The notes beneath the pieces were generated by a model that was not told the origin of the DNA, did not search any database, and was given only the letters and a program-made list of their open reading frames with translations. A program made the translations under genes and the position numbers. Below are positions 23,898 through 33,306 of a stretch of DNA of 64,000 nucleotides, in pieces. How positions within the stretch are numbered: position 1 is the first letter of the stretch; each line of letters begins with the position of its first letter. Origin of the DNA: Achromobacter aegrifaciens (lineage in GTDB: Bacteria > Pseudomonadota > Gammaproteobacteria > Burkholderiales > Burkholderiaceae_B); assembly GCF_902859735.1 (NCBI RefSeq), contig NZ_CADIJY010000007.1:62001-126000 (forward strand), given 5' to 3'.

Positions 23898-25823
23898 TCA
23901 GGAAGACTTCCTCACACGGAGATACCACTCGCACAGCAGTCTCACCTGCTTTTCCGTGTAGCCCTTTTCAACCATGCGATCCACGAAGCTCTGGTGCTTG
24001 GACTTGTCCTCGGCCGACGCCTTGGCGTTAAACGAGATCACCGGCAACAGGTCTTCGGTGTTCGAGAACATCTTCTTCTCGATCACTTCGCGCAGCTTTT
24101 CATAGCTGGTCCAGGTCGGGTTGCGGCCGTTGTTGTTGGCGCGCGCCCGCAGCACGAAGTTGACGATCTCGTTGCGGAAGTCCTTCGGGTTGGCGATGCC
24201 GGCCGGCTTCTCGATCTTTTCCAGTTCGTCGTTGAGCGCGCTGCGGTCGAAGCTTTCGCCGGTTTCCGGGTCGCGGAATTCCTCGTCCTGGATCCAGCAG
24301 TCGGCAAAGGTCACGTAGCGGTCGAAGATGTTCTGGCCGTATTCCGAATAGGACTCGAGGTAGGCGGTCTGGATTTCCTTGCCGATGAATTCCGCGTAGC
24401 GCGGCGCCAGGTAGCCCTTGATGAATTCAAGATAGCGCCGGCGGATTTCCTCGGGGTAGTCTTCGCGGCCGATCCGCTGCTCGAGCACGTACATCAGGTG
24501 CACCGGGTTGGCGGCGACTTCGGTCTGGTCGTAGTTGAAGACGCTGGACAGGATCTTGTACGCGAAACGCGTCGACACCCCGGTCATGCCTTCATCTGTG
24601 CCGGCATAGTCCTTGTATTCCTGCAGGGCCTTGGCCTTGGGATCCACGTCCTTCAGGCTTTCGCCGTCGTAGACGCGCAGCTTCGAATAGATGCTGGAAT
24701 TTTCGGGTTCCTTCAGGCGCGTCAGGACCGAGAACTGCGCCATCATGTCCAACGTTCCCGGGGCGCATGGCGCCGCCGACAGCGAACTGTGGTGCAGCAG
24801 CTTTTCGTAGATGCGGACCTCTTCCGACACCTGCAGGCAGTAAGGCACCTTGACGATGTAGATACGGTCGAGGAACGCCTCGTTGTGCTTGTTGTTGCGG
24901 AAGGTCTGCCATTCCGATTCGTTCGAGTGGGCCAGGATGGCGCCGTTGAACGGGATCGCGGAAAAGCCTTCGGTGCCCTTGAAGTTGCCTTCCTGGGTTG
25001 CCGTCAGCAAGGGGTGCAGCATCTTGATCGGGGCCTTGAACATCTCGACGAATTCAAGCAGCCCCTGGTTGGCCAGGCACAGCCCGCCAGAGTAGCTGTA
25101 GGCATCCGGATCGTCCTGCGAGTGGCGGTCGAGCATGCGGATGTCGACCTTGCCCACCAGCGACGAAATGTCCTGGTTGTTCTCGTCGCCAGGTTCAGTC
25201 TTGGCGATGGCGATCTGGCGCAGCACCGACGGGTTCAGGCGCACGACGCGGAACTTCGAGATGTCGCCGTCGAACTCCTTCAGGCGCTTCACGGCCCAGG
25301 GCGACATGATGCCGCTCAGGTAGCGCCGCGGGATGCCGTATTCCTTTTCAAGCGTGTCGCCGAAACGTTCCGGGTGGAACAGTCCGAGCGGCGATTCGTT
25401 GACCGGCGACCCCTTCAGGGCGTAGATGGGATAGGCCTCCATCAGCGACTTGAGCCGCTCCGCGATGGACGACTTGCCGCCGCCCACCGGGCCCAGCAGA
25501 TAGAGGATTTGCTTGCGCTCTTCCAGTCCCTGCGCGGCGTGCTTGAAGAACGCGACGATCTGTCCGATCACGTCCTCCATGCCGTAGAACTCCTGGAACG
25601 CCGGATAGCGTCGGATGGTCCGGTTGGAAAACAAACGGGAAAGACGTGGGTCGTTGCGCGTATCCACGACTTCGGGTTCGCCTATTGCCGCCAGCATGCG
25701 TTCTGCGGGGCTGGCGTACGCCATGGGATCGCTTTTGGCGAGGTTGAGGTACTCCTCGAGAGAGAGTTCCGATTCCTGCTCTCTTGCATACTGCGACTTG
25801 AAGCCTTCGACGATGTTTTGCAC
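23898..25823 (-). CDS. PrkA-type serine protein kinase (YeaG)
   Basis: Cytoplasmic AAA-type kinase of 641 residues. The PrkA AAA domain carries the Walker A motif GPVGGGKS (111-118), preceded by EERKQILYLL. The C-terminal kinase-like domain ends MVEKGYTEKQVRLLCEWYLR. PrkA/YeaG proteins act in stationary phase, nitrogen starvation and sporulation-type stress. The start is a GTG at 25823, supported by a strong AGGAGG five bases upstream. First gene of the prkA-yeaH-spoVR operon. The upstream 860 bases hold no gene, leaving room for complex control; a sigma-54 promoter, as in E. coli, could not be recognised by eye. Confidence 0.95.
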   Translation of the reverse strand: MQNIVEGFKSQYAREQESELSLEEYLNLAKSDPMAYASPAERMLAAIGEPEVVDTRNDPRLSRLFSNRTIRRYPAFQEFYGMEDVIGQIVAFFKHAAQGLEERKQILYLLGPVGGGKSSIAERLKSLMEAYPIYALKGSPVNESPLGLFHPERFGDTLEKEYGIPRRYLSGIMSPWAVKRLKEFDGDISKFRVVRLNPSVLRQIAIAKTEPGDENNQDISSLVGKVDIRMLDRHSQDDPDAYSYSGGLCLANQGLLEFVEMFKAPIKMLHPLLTATQEGNFKGTEGFSAIPFNGAILAHSNESEWQTFRNNKHNEAFLDRIYIVKVPYCLQVSEEVRIYEKLLHHSSLSAAPCAPGTLDMMAQFSVLTRLKEPENSSIYSKLRVYDGESLKDVDPKAKALQEYKDYAGTDEGMTGVSTRFAYKILSSVFNYDQTEVAANPVHLMYVLEQRIGREDYPEEIRRRYLEFIKGYLAPRYAEFIGKEIQTAYLESYSEYGQNIFDRYVTFADCWIQDEEFRDPETGESFDRSALNDELEKIEKPAGIANPKDFRNEIVNFVLRARANNNGRNPTWTSYEKLREVIEKKMFSNTEDLLPVISFNAKASAEDKSKHQSFVDRMVEKGYTEKQVRLLCEWYLRVRKSS

Positions 25824-26686
25824 GGAAACCTCCTACAACACGCGAAAAATCCAATACGTCCCTACCTGCCCCCATTGTGCCTCAGCGCTCGCGCATTACT
25901 AGACAATCTCGCGATAAGCACTGTCGGCCGGATGGTATGTTGCTTTCGCCACACATCAACCAAAGGCATGATCAGGCCCTTTCCAGTTAGGCTGCACTCT
26001 TCGGATGCAAGTTCCGTCAGGGAATGCAACTTAAGTGAATAAGTTCACTCGTTCGACTTCAGCATATCGCTGTATGCGTGCGTGCATGATGCATCCGCAC
26101 ATGAAATGCTCAGCAATGATTTGAAGGGAAGAGCGATGTCCCAGGGATTTTTATGATGCGGGCATAAACCCGATGCGCCCGCTGTGCGATGGCAGCGGAC
26201 GGTCTGAACGGCGCGTAGCGTCTTCGTTCAGCAGCGTGCAGTCCGGTTGTGAAAAGCACCGATGACGCTGCACGAGGATCCGTGGTGACGAGGGCGCGTG
26301 GCATTGCACGGTGTAGTCCATCAGTGCGTGGCGCCAAGTCATGTGCCTATGCTAAAGCCAATTGACGTTTTTGTGGCAATTCATTTAACGCAAGGCCAAA
26401 AATAGTCGTGTCGCGCGCTTTCAAATTCATGCAATAGACACGCGCTGCAACCACGCAAACCTGCGCAAACTTGATGGCATATCGATAGCGCTGGCGCATC
26501 GCGAAACGCCTGCAAGCCACGGATTACGGAGGTCTGCGCGATTGGCAGCCGCGAACGCAGAGTGCTAATACCCCTTGCGGCGGCGATAGAATCACGCATT
26601 CGAAACGCGCCGCGCATTTGGTTCGCTTCCTGTCGTCCGCCCATCGCCATCGCCACATCATAATTTTCCGATTTTTGACCCGCCGC
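25824..26686. other. Long intergenic region between divergent prkA and DUF3142 genes
   Basis: 863 bases with no convincing coding sequence: the short ORFs here have no Shine-Dalgarno sites, family resemblance or consistent codon bias. It is more AT-rich than its surroundings in places. A perfect small inverted repeat, AGTGAA-TAAG-TTCACT, lies at 26034-26049. The region must contain the prkA promoter on the minus strand and the DUF3142 promoter on the plus strand. An unannotated small RNA is possible but not shown. Confidence 0.6.
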
Positions 26687-27892
26687 ATGAAGGTCCTCGT
26701 CAAACGCTGTCGCGCAGTGCTTTGCAGCGTCTTGCTGCTGCTTCTGGCCGCTTGCGGCAAGCAGGCGGATCTGCCGGCCGACGCCTATGTCTGGCAACGC
26801 GTCTGGACGCCGCCGGTCAGCCAGGCGCTGGCCGACAGTGCCGACGTGGTGCGGGCATGGCGCGTGCTGATAGCGGAAATGAACCCGGATGGCAGGTGGT
26901 TCACTGCTGCGCCCGATCTGGCCGCACTGGCCGCGGCCAAACGTCCCGTCATCATGGTTTTCCGCCTGGACGGTCGCGCCGATGCGCTGCCCGCCGCGGA
27001 AGTGCTTGCGCGGATCAACGCCGCGCGCGGCGCATGGGAAAGCGCGGGTATCGGCTTGGCCGGCATCGAAATCGACTACGACTGCCCAACCTCCAAGTTG
27101 CCCGCCTATGCGACGTTCCTGGAGACCTTGAAGCAGGGCCTGGGACCGGATCTGCCTTTGTCGATAACCGCGCTGCCGACATGGCTGGGCGGCGCCGGGC
27201 TCGACGCGCTGTTGCGGATTCCCGATGAAGCCGTGTTGCAGGTCCACGCCGTGCTGAGTCCCGAACAGGGGCTGTTCAATGCCAGGCGCGCAAGCGCCTG
27301 GCTGGCGGCGTTCGCGGACCGCACCCAGCGGCCATGGCGCGTGGCGTTGGCCACCTATGGCAGCCGCGTAAGCTGGAACGACGACGGCAGCATCGCCGCG
27401 GTCGAAAGCGAACGCCCCGCCCTGCTGCCGGGCGGCCGCGCCAGCGAACTGGTGGCCACCCCGGCAGCCATGGCGGCTTTCATCGATGAGATCCACCGCG
27501 CCCGTCCGCGCGGACTGGCGGGCATCGTCTGGTTCCGCCTGCCCACCGCGCGCGACGAACGCGCCTGGAGCCTGGCCACCTGGCGCGCCGTACTGACGCG
27601 CCAGCCCCTGTCGCCGGCGCTGTCCGTCACGGCGCGCGCAGCAGGCGGCAGCGGCGCGCAAGACCTGATTCTGGCCAACGGCGGCAATGCCGACGCAGCC
27701 CTGCCCTTCGCGATCCGCTGGCAAGGCGCTTGCCGCGCGGCCGACGGCATCAATGGCTATACCCTCGAACATGATTCCAGCGGCGCCTTCCTGCGCCGCT
27801 CCCAGAATGGCCTGCTGCATGCCGGCGGCCAACGCAACATAGGCTGGATACGCTGTGAAAACGGGCCCACGAGCTTCCATGTACAACCGTAA
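26687..27892 (+). CDS. DUF3142 domain lipoprotein, TIM-barrel glycosidase-like
   Basis: Lipoprotein of 401 residues. The signal MKVLVKRCRAVLCSVLLLLL leads to lipobox LAAC (Cys 23). The body matches DUF3142: PVIMVFRLDGR (about 88-97), GIGLAGIEIDYDCPTSKL (121-138), LPLSITALPTWL and GLAGIVWFRLPT. The GIEIDYD segment (E128, D130, D132) recalls the DxDxE catalytic strand of GH18-type barrels, and SITALP a neighbouring strand. A polysaccharide- or glycopeptide-directed activity is therefore possible but unproven. ATG 26687 is preferred over an upstream start at 26618 because it gives a clean signal peptide. It overlaps the next gene by 14 bases, so the two are co-expressed. Confidence 0.85.
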   Translation: MKVLVKRCRAVLCSVLLLLLAACGKQADLPADAYVWQRVWTPPVSQALADSADVVRAWRVLIAEMNPDGRWFTAAPDLAALAAAKRPVIMVFRLDGRADALPAAEVLARINAARGAWESAGIGLAGIEIDYDCPTSKLPAYATFLETLKQGLGPDLPLSITALPTWLGGAGLDALLRIPDEAVLQVHAVLSPEQGLFNARRASAWLAAFADRTQRPWRVALATYGSRVSWNDDGSIAAVESERPALLPGGRASELVATPAAMAAFIDEIHRARPRGLAGIVWFRLPTARDERAWSLATWRAVLTRQPLSPALSVTARAAGGSGAQDLILANGGNADAALPFAIRWQGACRAADGINGYTLEHDSSGAFLRRSQNGLLHAGGQRNIGWIRCENGPTSFHVQP

Positions 27893-30359
27893 ATCGCTTG
27901 CGGCGCTGCTGCTCCTGACGGGAGCCGGTATCGTCATCGCCTGCGGGCCGGAGTTCCCCGCCCAGCTGCTCGACGACCGCGCGGCTACGCTGCGTGCGAC
28001 GCCGGCCAACGCTTTCAGCTATGAAACCGCGCGCCTCGTGGACGCCAGCGATGCGCTGCGAGCCCGCGAAGCCTATGAATTGCCGGACGGCAGCTACCTG
28101 CAAAACGCCCTGCCGGAAGACCGCGATCCCGCGCTCACGCCGGCGCAGCGGACCACGGCTCGCGCCATGCGCGCGCAAGCCGATGGCGACCGGGCCTATG
28201 CGCTGGGCGCCGATTTGCCGGAAGCGGTGCGTCTTTACGCCGCGGCCGCGGTCGACACCCATGCCGCCCGCGAAGCGCCGGATACCGACCGCCTGTTGGG
28301 GCAGGCGCGCGCCCGCTACCGCGCCATTCTCCAGTTGCCGGCGCAGCAGGCCGCGCCACGCAGCGTCTGGGCCGCCTATATGCTGGCAGAAATCGGGGAC
28401 GAGACAGAGTTAGCCACTGACGACGCCGAGGCGCAGCGGCAGGCTGCGGCACAAGCCTATGGCCGCGTGCGGCAACTGGCGCGCGACGGCGCGCCGGACC
28501 CGCTGGGCCTGGCCGTTGCCAGCTACGGCCAGGAGGCGCGCCTGTTCCTCGCCGGGCCGCAGGGGCAATGCAGCTATATGGAGCTGGTCAATGCCGAGCC
28601 CTGCATGGACGCCATTCCCGCGGCCTCGCTAAAGCATGCGCTGCGCCTCTATGCCGAACAGGCCGCGCGCGACTCCGTGAGCGGCAATGCATCGCTGCGC
28701 ATGCTGGCCGAATGGGCCTTGGAAGATCCGGCGCGCACGCGCCGCCTGATCGACGATCCAGTCGCGCAACGCCTGCTGGTGGCCTACGCGCTGGCCAGGG
28801 TCGGCGACATCGTGGACGGCAGGCCGGACAGCGCCAGCGATCCGTACGCCGCCTACGATACGACTGGCCAGGTGGGGTTGGCCGATGCGGCGCAAGGGCA
28901 TGACGTCACACCCAATCCGGCGCTGCAATCGCTGGTTGCGGCATTGGAAACCCAGGACCTGAAGCAGGTGCCGGACGCCGACCGCGTAGCCGCGCTGGCC
29001 TACCGCATCGGCCGCTACGAGCTGGCGCAGACGTTGGCCGCGCGGCTGGACACGGCCTTGGCCTGGTGGGTCCGCGCCAAGCTGGCGCTGCGGCAAGGCG
29101 ATACGCAGGCGGCGGCCCAGGCCTATGCCCAGGCTGCACGCGCGTTTCCGCGCGCCGACGGCAGCCTGGAGGCTGTCGGCGCGGCGCGCCTGCTGGGCGA
29201 ACAAGGCGTGTTGACGCTGTCGCGCGGCCAGTATGTCGAGGCGCTGGATCAACTACTGCACGCCACCGTGAAGGACGATCCGGCCAATCCGGCCGGAGGC
29301 TTCTGGTTATCCACCCCGTACTGGAATGACGCTGCCTACGTCGCTGAGCGCGTGCTGACCACCGCCGAACTCAAGTCCTATGTGGACCGGCATGCGCCCG
29401 CCACTCCGGCGCCGGCAAGGTCCGTGCCGCGCGATCCGCAGAATTTCTACGACTGGGTAAGGCAGCATCCCATCACCGCATCCGATCGCCTGCGCCTGCT
29501 GCTGGCGCGCCGGATGGTGCGCGAAGGTTCGATCGAGCTGGCGCTGCCCTATTTCCCCGCCGATTCGGACGCCCGCTACGCCACGCTGGAAAGCGTCGAC
29601 GGCAAGTGGGAAGTGCGTCTGCAGGAAACCCGCCGGCTCGCCGCGGAGTATGGCGCGGCCTTGCGCCGTGCCGGGAGCGCCTGGGGCCGCACATCACGGG
29701 CGCAAGCCTGGTACGAAGCTTCGCGGCTGGCGCGGCGCGACGGGATGGAGATCATGGGCTACGAACAGGAGCCGGATTTTGCGGTCTATGGCGGCAACAC
29801 CAGTTATGGCGCGGGACGCAGCGCGGTCCCAGGCTGGAAGGCAGAGGATGACGATGCCGGAACGCCCGACACGCCGGCCTTGCGTGCCGCCGCCGCGCTG
29901 CCGGGCCCGTTTGTCACCGAAGAGGAACGCCGTCGCTATGCCGCCAGCGAAGCGCAGCCCTACACCCGCTTCCACTACCGCGAGATCGCGGCCAATCATG
30001 CGCTGCGCGCGTCCGACGAGCTGCCGCGCCGCTCGCAAGCCTACGCCGCCGTGCTGTGCCAGGGCGCCCGCTACATCATCGACGACTCCCCGGAACTGGC
30101 CGCCACGATCTACCGCCGCTATATAGAACACGGCGCGCAGGTGCCGTTCAGCGGCTCTTTCGGCCGCGAATGCGCCGCGCCCGATTTCCAGGCGGCTGCC
30201 TGGTTCCATTACACGCAGGCCGGAAAATCGTGGGAACGTCTGCGCCGCGACCATCCCGGCCTGCTGCTGGCGGCCGCGTTGTTGGCCCTGGCCGGCGGCG
30301 CCGCCACGATCCTGGCCTGGCGCTACACCGCGGCGCGCACGGGCCGGCGCCGCGCCTAA
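27879..30359 (+). CDS. Large uncharacterised envelope protein, lipobox plus C-terminal membrane helix
   Basis: Protein of 826 residues with no family I can name. The N-terminal signal MYNRKSLAALLLLTGAGIVI ends in a lipobox-like VIAC (Cys 22). Most of the body is Ala/Arg-rich and helical, with tetratricopeptide-like units (for example RQGDTQAAAQAYAQAARAFP and QYVEALDQLLHATVKDD). The C-terminus has one hydrophobic helix (PGLLLAAALLALAGGAATIL, about 793-812) and a basic tail. Such an architecture suits a periplasmic scaffold anchored at the inner membrane. It overlaps the DUF3142 gene by 14 bases, so the products probably work together. Its stop codon overlaps that of ribD on the other strand. 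A GTG start at 27855 is an alternative. Confidence 0.82.
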   Translation: MYNRKSLAALLLLTGAGIVIACGPEFPAQLLDDRAATLRATPANAFSYETARLVDASDALRAREAYELPDGSYLQNALPEDRDPALTPAQRTTARAMRAQADGDRAYALGADLPEAVRLYAAAAVDTHAAREAPDTDRLLGQARARYRAILQLPAQQAAPRSVWAAYMLAEIGDETELATDDAEAQRQAAAQAYGRVRQLARDGAPDPLGLAVASYGQEARLFLAGPQGQCSYMELVNAEPCMDAIPAASLKHALRLYAEQAARDSVSGNASLRMLAEWALEDPARTRRLIDDPVAQRLLVAYALARVGDIVDGRPDSASDPYAAYDTTGQVGLADAAQGHDVTPNPALQSLVAALETQDLKQVPDADRVAALAYRIGRYELAQTLAARLDTALAWWVRAKLALRQGDTQAAAQAYAQAARAFPRADGSLEAVGAARLLGEQGVLTLSRGQYVEALDQLLHATVKDDPANPAGGFWLSTPYWNDAAYVAERVLTTAELKSYVDRHAPATPAPARSVPRDPQNFYDWVRQHPITASDRLRLLLARRMVREGSIELALPYFPADSDARYATLESVDGKWEVRLQETRRLAAEYGAALRRAGSAWGRTSRAQAWYEASRLARRDGMEIMGYEQEPDFAVYGGNTSYGAGRSAVPGWKAEDDDAGTPDTPALRAAAALPGPFVTEEERRRYAASEAQPYTRFHYREIAANHALRASDELPRRSQAYAAVLCQGARYIIDDSPELAATIYRRYIEHGAQVPFSGSFGRECAAPDFQAAAWFHYTQAGKSWERLRRDHPGLLLAAALLALAGGAATILAWRYTAARTGRRRA

Positions 30360-31507
30360 GACAGCTCAGGCAGCTCCACCCGCCGCGTCAGCTGATTCCA
30401 GGTGTCGGCCACCCGGGCGCGCACGCGCAGATCTGCGCCCACCGGCGCGGTCTCGATGAATTCATAGCGGCGGGCGCCGTCCAGGTGCTCCAGCATGGGC
30501 AGGCGGACCATGCCGGCGGCGTCGCCCAGCAGCACCGGCGCCAGGTACAGCAGCAGTTCATCCACGCAGCCCGCGGCGACCAGCGCGCCGCTCAGGCCCG
30601 CGCCGGCTTCGACGTGGACCTCGTTGAACTGTTCCTGCGCCAGCCAGCGCATCATCGCCGGCAGATCGACCCGGCCCGGCGCCTCGCCCGGCAGCAGCAC
30701 CACGTGGGCGTTCCTGGCCTGCAGGCGCGCGGCCTTGGCGGCATCTTCGCGAGCCGTGAAGATGATGACCTCGGCGCCATCGAACAACCGCGCGTCCTCG
30801 GGGATTTCAAAACGGCCGTCCACTACCGCCTTGCGCGGCTGGCGGGGCGTGTCCACGCCTCTGACATTGAGCTGCGGATCGTCTTTCAGCACGGTGCCCA
30901 TGCCGGTCAGCACCACGCAGGCGCGGGCGCGCCAGCGGTGTCCGTCGGCGCGAGCCTCGGGTCCGGTGATCCATTGCGAGACGCCGTTATGCAGCGCGCT
31001 GCGCCCGTCCAGCGAGGCCGCCATCTTCATCCACACCCACGGCAGGCCGCGGCTCATGCGCGAGATGAAACCCGCGTTGATGGCCAGCGCCTCCGCGCGG
31101 CAAACGCCCGTGGTCACCGCGATCCCGGCATCGCGCAGACGCGCCAGTCCTTGCCCATTGACCAGCGGATTGGGGTCGCCGATGGCCACCACGACCCGCG
31201 CCGGCCGGGCCGCAAGCACAGCGTCCACGCAGGGCGGCGTGCGGCCGAAATGGCTGCAGGGTTCCAGGGTGACGTAAAGCGTGGCGCCTTCCACGGATTC
31301 GCCGCGCGCCTGGACGTCGCGCAAGGCGCAGACTTCCGCGTGCGGGCCGCCCGGCGGCTGCGTGGCGCCTTCGCCCAGCACCTGTCCGCCGCGCACGATC
31401 ACGCAGCCGACCCGGGGGTTGGGCGCGGTGGTGTACATGACGGTCTGCGCCAACGCCAGGGCGCGGCGCATCCAGAAAATGTCGTCGTTGTCGCTGGGAA
31501 TCATCAT
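30356..31507 (-). CDS. ribD: Bifunctional riboflavin deaminase/reductase
   Basis: Carries out two riboflavin steps: deamination of the diaminopyrimidine and NADPH reduction of the ribosyl side chain. The deaminase domain (1-145) has its zinc ligands in GGPHAEVC (H56, catalytic E58) and LEPCSHFGRTPPC (C84, C93). The reductase domain (about 150-383) has PWVWMKMAASLDGR and HVEAGAGLSGAL. Length 383 is typical. No FMN riboswitch or ribE/ribBA genes are adjacent. In many betaproteobacteria ribD follows nrdR; here a plus-strand pair lies between them. The last four bases overlap those of the convergent 826-residue gene. Confidence 0.96.
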   Translation of the reverse strand: MMIPSDNDDIFWMRRALALAQTVMYTTAPNPRVGCVIVRGGQVLGEGATQPPGGPHAEVCALRDVQARGESVEGATLYVTLEPCSHFGRTPPCVDAVLAARPARVVVAIGDPNPLVNGQGLARLRDAGIAVTTGVCRAEALAINAGFISRMSRGLPWVWMKMAASLDGRSALHNGVSQWITGPEARADGHRWRARACVVLTGMGTVLKDDPQLNVRGVDTPRQPRKAVVDGRFEIPEDARLFDGAEVIIFTAREDAAKAARLQARNAHVVLLPGEAPGRVDLPAMMRWLAQEQFNEVHVEAGAGLSGALVAAGCVDELLLYLAPVLLGDAAGMVRLPMLEHLDGARRYEFIETAPVGADLRVRARVADTWNQLTRRVELPELS

Positions 31508-31686
31508 GTCCAGGATTGTATGTCCGCCGCCGGGCGGGCAGGCGGTCCGGCAGCGGGTCCACCGGGGCAGCGGCGGCCAATGTCCGTTTTAGGCCGATGG
31601 CCGTCTTTCGCCGCACTCGCCGCCACGCCGGATTGCAGTAAAAATAGCTGCACACCCCTAAAATTCGCCCTCCAGGAGCGCGATCC

Positions 31687-32250
31687 ATGAAACAAGCACT
31701 GATCGTCATCGACGTACAAGACTCTTTCCGGCAACGTCCGTTTTGGGATGAAGCCGAGTACCCGGCGTTCGTGGAACAGATCCAATCCCTGATCGACGCC
31801 GCCCAGGCCCGCGACATTCCAGTGCTGCAGGTGTTCCACACCAGCGTGTCGAACGACCCCGCCAACCCCTTCTCGATGGCCTCCGGCCACGTCAAGACGC
31901 TCAAGGAACTGCGCATCGAGCCCACCGCCGTGTTCCACAAGACCGTGCATTCCTCGCTCTACGCCAAAGACGCGGACGGCGCCAGCCTGCAGGACTGGCT
32001 GGTGAAGCACGGCATCGAAGGCATCATCGTCAGCGGCATCCGCACCGAACAGTGCTGCGAAACCACCTCGCGCCACGCCAGCGACGCCGGCTACAAGGTG
32101 GTGTTCCCCACGGACGCCACCCTGACCTTTGCCATGCAGAGCCCGTCCGGCCAGCATTACACGCCGGCCGAGATCCGCGACCGGACCGAGCTGGTGCTGC
32201 AAGGGCGTTTTGCCCGCATCGCACGCGCCGCCGACGCGCTGGCGGCCTGA
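31687..32250 (+). CDS. Isochorismatase-like cysteine hydrolase
   Basis: Cysteine hydrolase of 187 residues with the alpha/beta isochorismatase fold; amide- or ureido-bond hydrolysis is the common activity. The triad is D9 (LIVIDVQDSF), K85 (VFHKTVHSSL) and C123 (SGIRTEQCCETTSRHA). The residue after the nucleophile is a second Cys (C124). The substrate is unknown; nicotinamidase and ureidoacrylate hydrolase are relatives but no signature metal site is seen. AGGAG lies about nine bases before the ATG at 31687. It is followed 17 bases later by a GlxA-type regulator on the same strand, which probably controls it. Confidence 0.88.
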   Translation: MKQALIVIDVQDSFRQRPFWDEAEYPAFVEQIQSLIDAAQARDIPVLQVFHTSVSNDPANPFSMASGHVKTLKELRIEPTAVFHKTVHSSLYAKDADGASLQDWLVKHGIEGIIVSGIRTEQCCETTSRHASDAGYKVVFPTDATLTFAMQSPSGQHYTPAEIRDRTELVLQGRFARIARAADALAA

Positions 32251-32267
32251 CACTGGCGGAGGGCCGC

Positions 32268-33233
32268 ATGGTTCCGGTGTATTTCGTGCTGACGCGGGGC
32301 GTCGTGCTGCTGGACGTGGCAGGCCCCGCGGAGGCCTTCCGCGTCGCCAACAAGCTGGTTCCCGGGGCCTTCGAACAGCATTTCTGCGGTCCGTCCCGGG
32401 AAGTCGAAAGCGGCCTGCCCGGCTTGCACCTGGCTCATATCCAAGCCCTGCCGGCCAGCCTGCCGCCCGAAGCCCTGGTCATCATTTCCGGCGTGGTGGG
32501 CAAGCCCACGCGCCTGGACGACCCCGACTCGCGCGCCATCATCGACTGGCTGGCGGCCCGCCATCCGGTGGACGGCTTCACGCTGATGACGGTGTGCGCA
32601 GGCGCCCTGTTCGCCGCCGCCGCCGGCCTGACGCGGCAGCGCGACTGCACCACACACCACACTTGCCTGGAACAGCTGGCCAGCATTGACCCGAGCGCGC
32701 GGCTGCATGACAACCGCATCTTCGTCGAAGACGGCAAACTGGTCAGCAGCGCCGGCATCACGGCCGGCATCGATTTGGCTCTGCACATGGTGTCGCGCCA
32801 TTGCGGCCCGCGCGTGGCCAGCGAAACGGCGCGCGACATGGTGGTCTACCAACGGCGCGCCGGCACGGATTCCACGCTGTCGCCCTGGCTGGACCATCGC
32901 AGCCACCTGCATCCAGGCGTGCACCGGGTGCAGGACGCGGTCATCCGTGATCCGGCGGCGCCCTGGTCGGCGCAATCGCTGGCGGACCAGGCACACACCA
33001 GCGCGCGCCATCTGACGCGGCTGTTCCGCGAACACGCGGGCTGCACGCCAATGGACTACCTGTATCAGATACGCGTGGCGCTGGCGCGCGACCTGCTGCG
33101 CGATACCCGGCTGGACCTGGAACGCGTGGCCGAAAAGTCGGGATTCGGCTCGGCGCAGCACATGCGCCGCGTCTGGCGCAAGTTCCAGCCGCTGACGCCC
33201 AGCCTGGCGCGTACGGCTCCCACCATGCAATGA
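32268..33233 (+). CDS. GlxA-type transcriptional regulator (DJ-1/PfpI plus AraC domains)
   Basis: Regulator of 321 residues. The N-terminal DJ-1/PfpI (class I amidotransferase-like) domain spans about 1-185. It keeps a cysteine at the nucleophile elbow (TLMTVCAGALFAAA, C110) and AGITAGIDLALHMV. The C-terminal AraC domain carries two helix-turn-helices (WSAQSLADQAHTSARHLTRL and LERVAEKSGFGSAQHMRRVW). ATG 32268 has GGAGG six bases upstream. It probably forms an operon with the cysteine hydrolase. Members of this family respond to nitrogenous metabolites such as arginine, carnitine or betaine; which one applies here is unknown. Confidence 0.92.
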   Translation: MVPVYFVLTRGVVLLDVAGPAEAFRVANKLVPGAFEQHFCGPSREVESGLPGLHLAHIQALPASLPPEALVIISGVVGKPTRLDDPDSRAIIDWLAARHPVDGFTLMTVCAGALFAAAAGLTRQRDCTTHHTCLEQLASIDPSARLHDNRIFVEDGKLVSSAGITAGIDLALHMVSRHCGPRVASETARDMVVYQRRAGTDSTLSPWLDHRSHLHPGVHRVQDAVIRDPAAPWSAQSLADQAHTSARHLTRLFREHAGCTPMDYLYQIRVALARDLLRDTRLDLERVAEKSGFGSAQHMRRVWRKFQPLTPSLARTAPTMQ

Positions 33234-33306
33234 CGGCGCCGCAGCGCCGTCATTTTCCAGCTTCCATGCGGCCAGCCGACCGCGGATCGGTTGAACCTGA
33301 GCCCTG

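Noticed and set aside
23994-26042. 682-residue plus-strand ORF
   Set aside because: Antisense to prkA, which is intact and clearly coding.
25824-26100. Sigma-54 promoter for prkA
   Set aside because: TGGC occurrences on the minus strand lack a TTGC element at the required distance.
26110-26342. Two short minus-strand ORFs in the prkA upstream region
   Set aside because: No ribosome binding site, no hydrophobic or family pattern, and inconsistent codon bias.
31508-31686. FMN riboswitch upstream of ribD
   Set aside because: The region is only 179 bases, shared with a divergent gene, and I could not find the conserved RFN helices.
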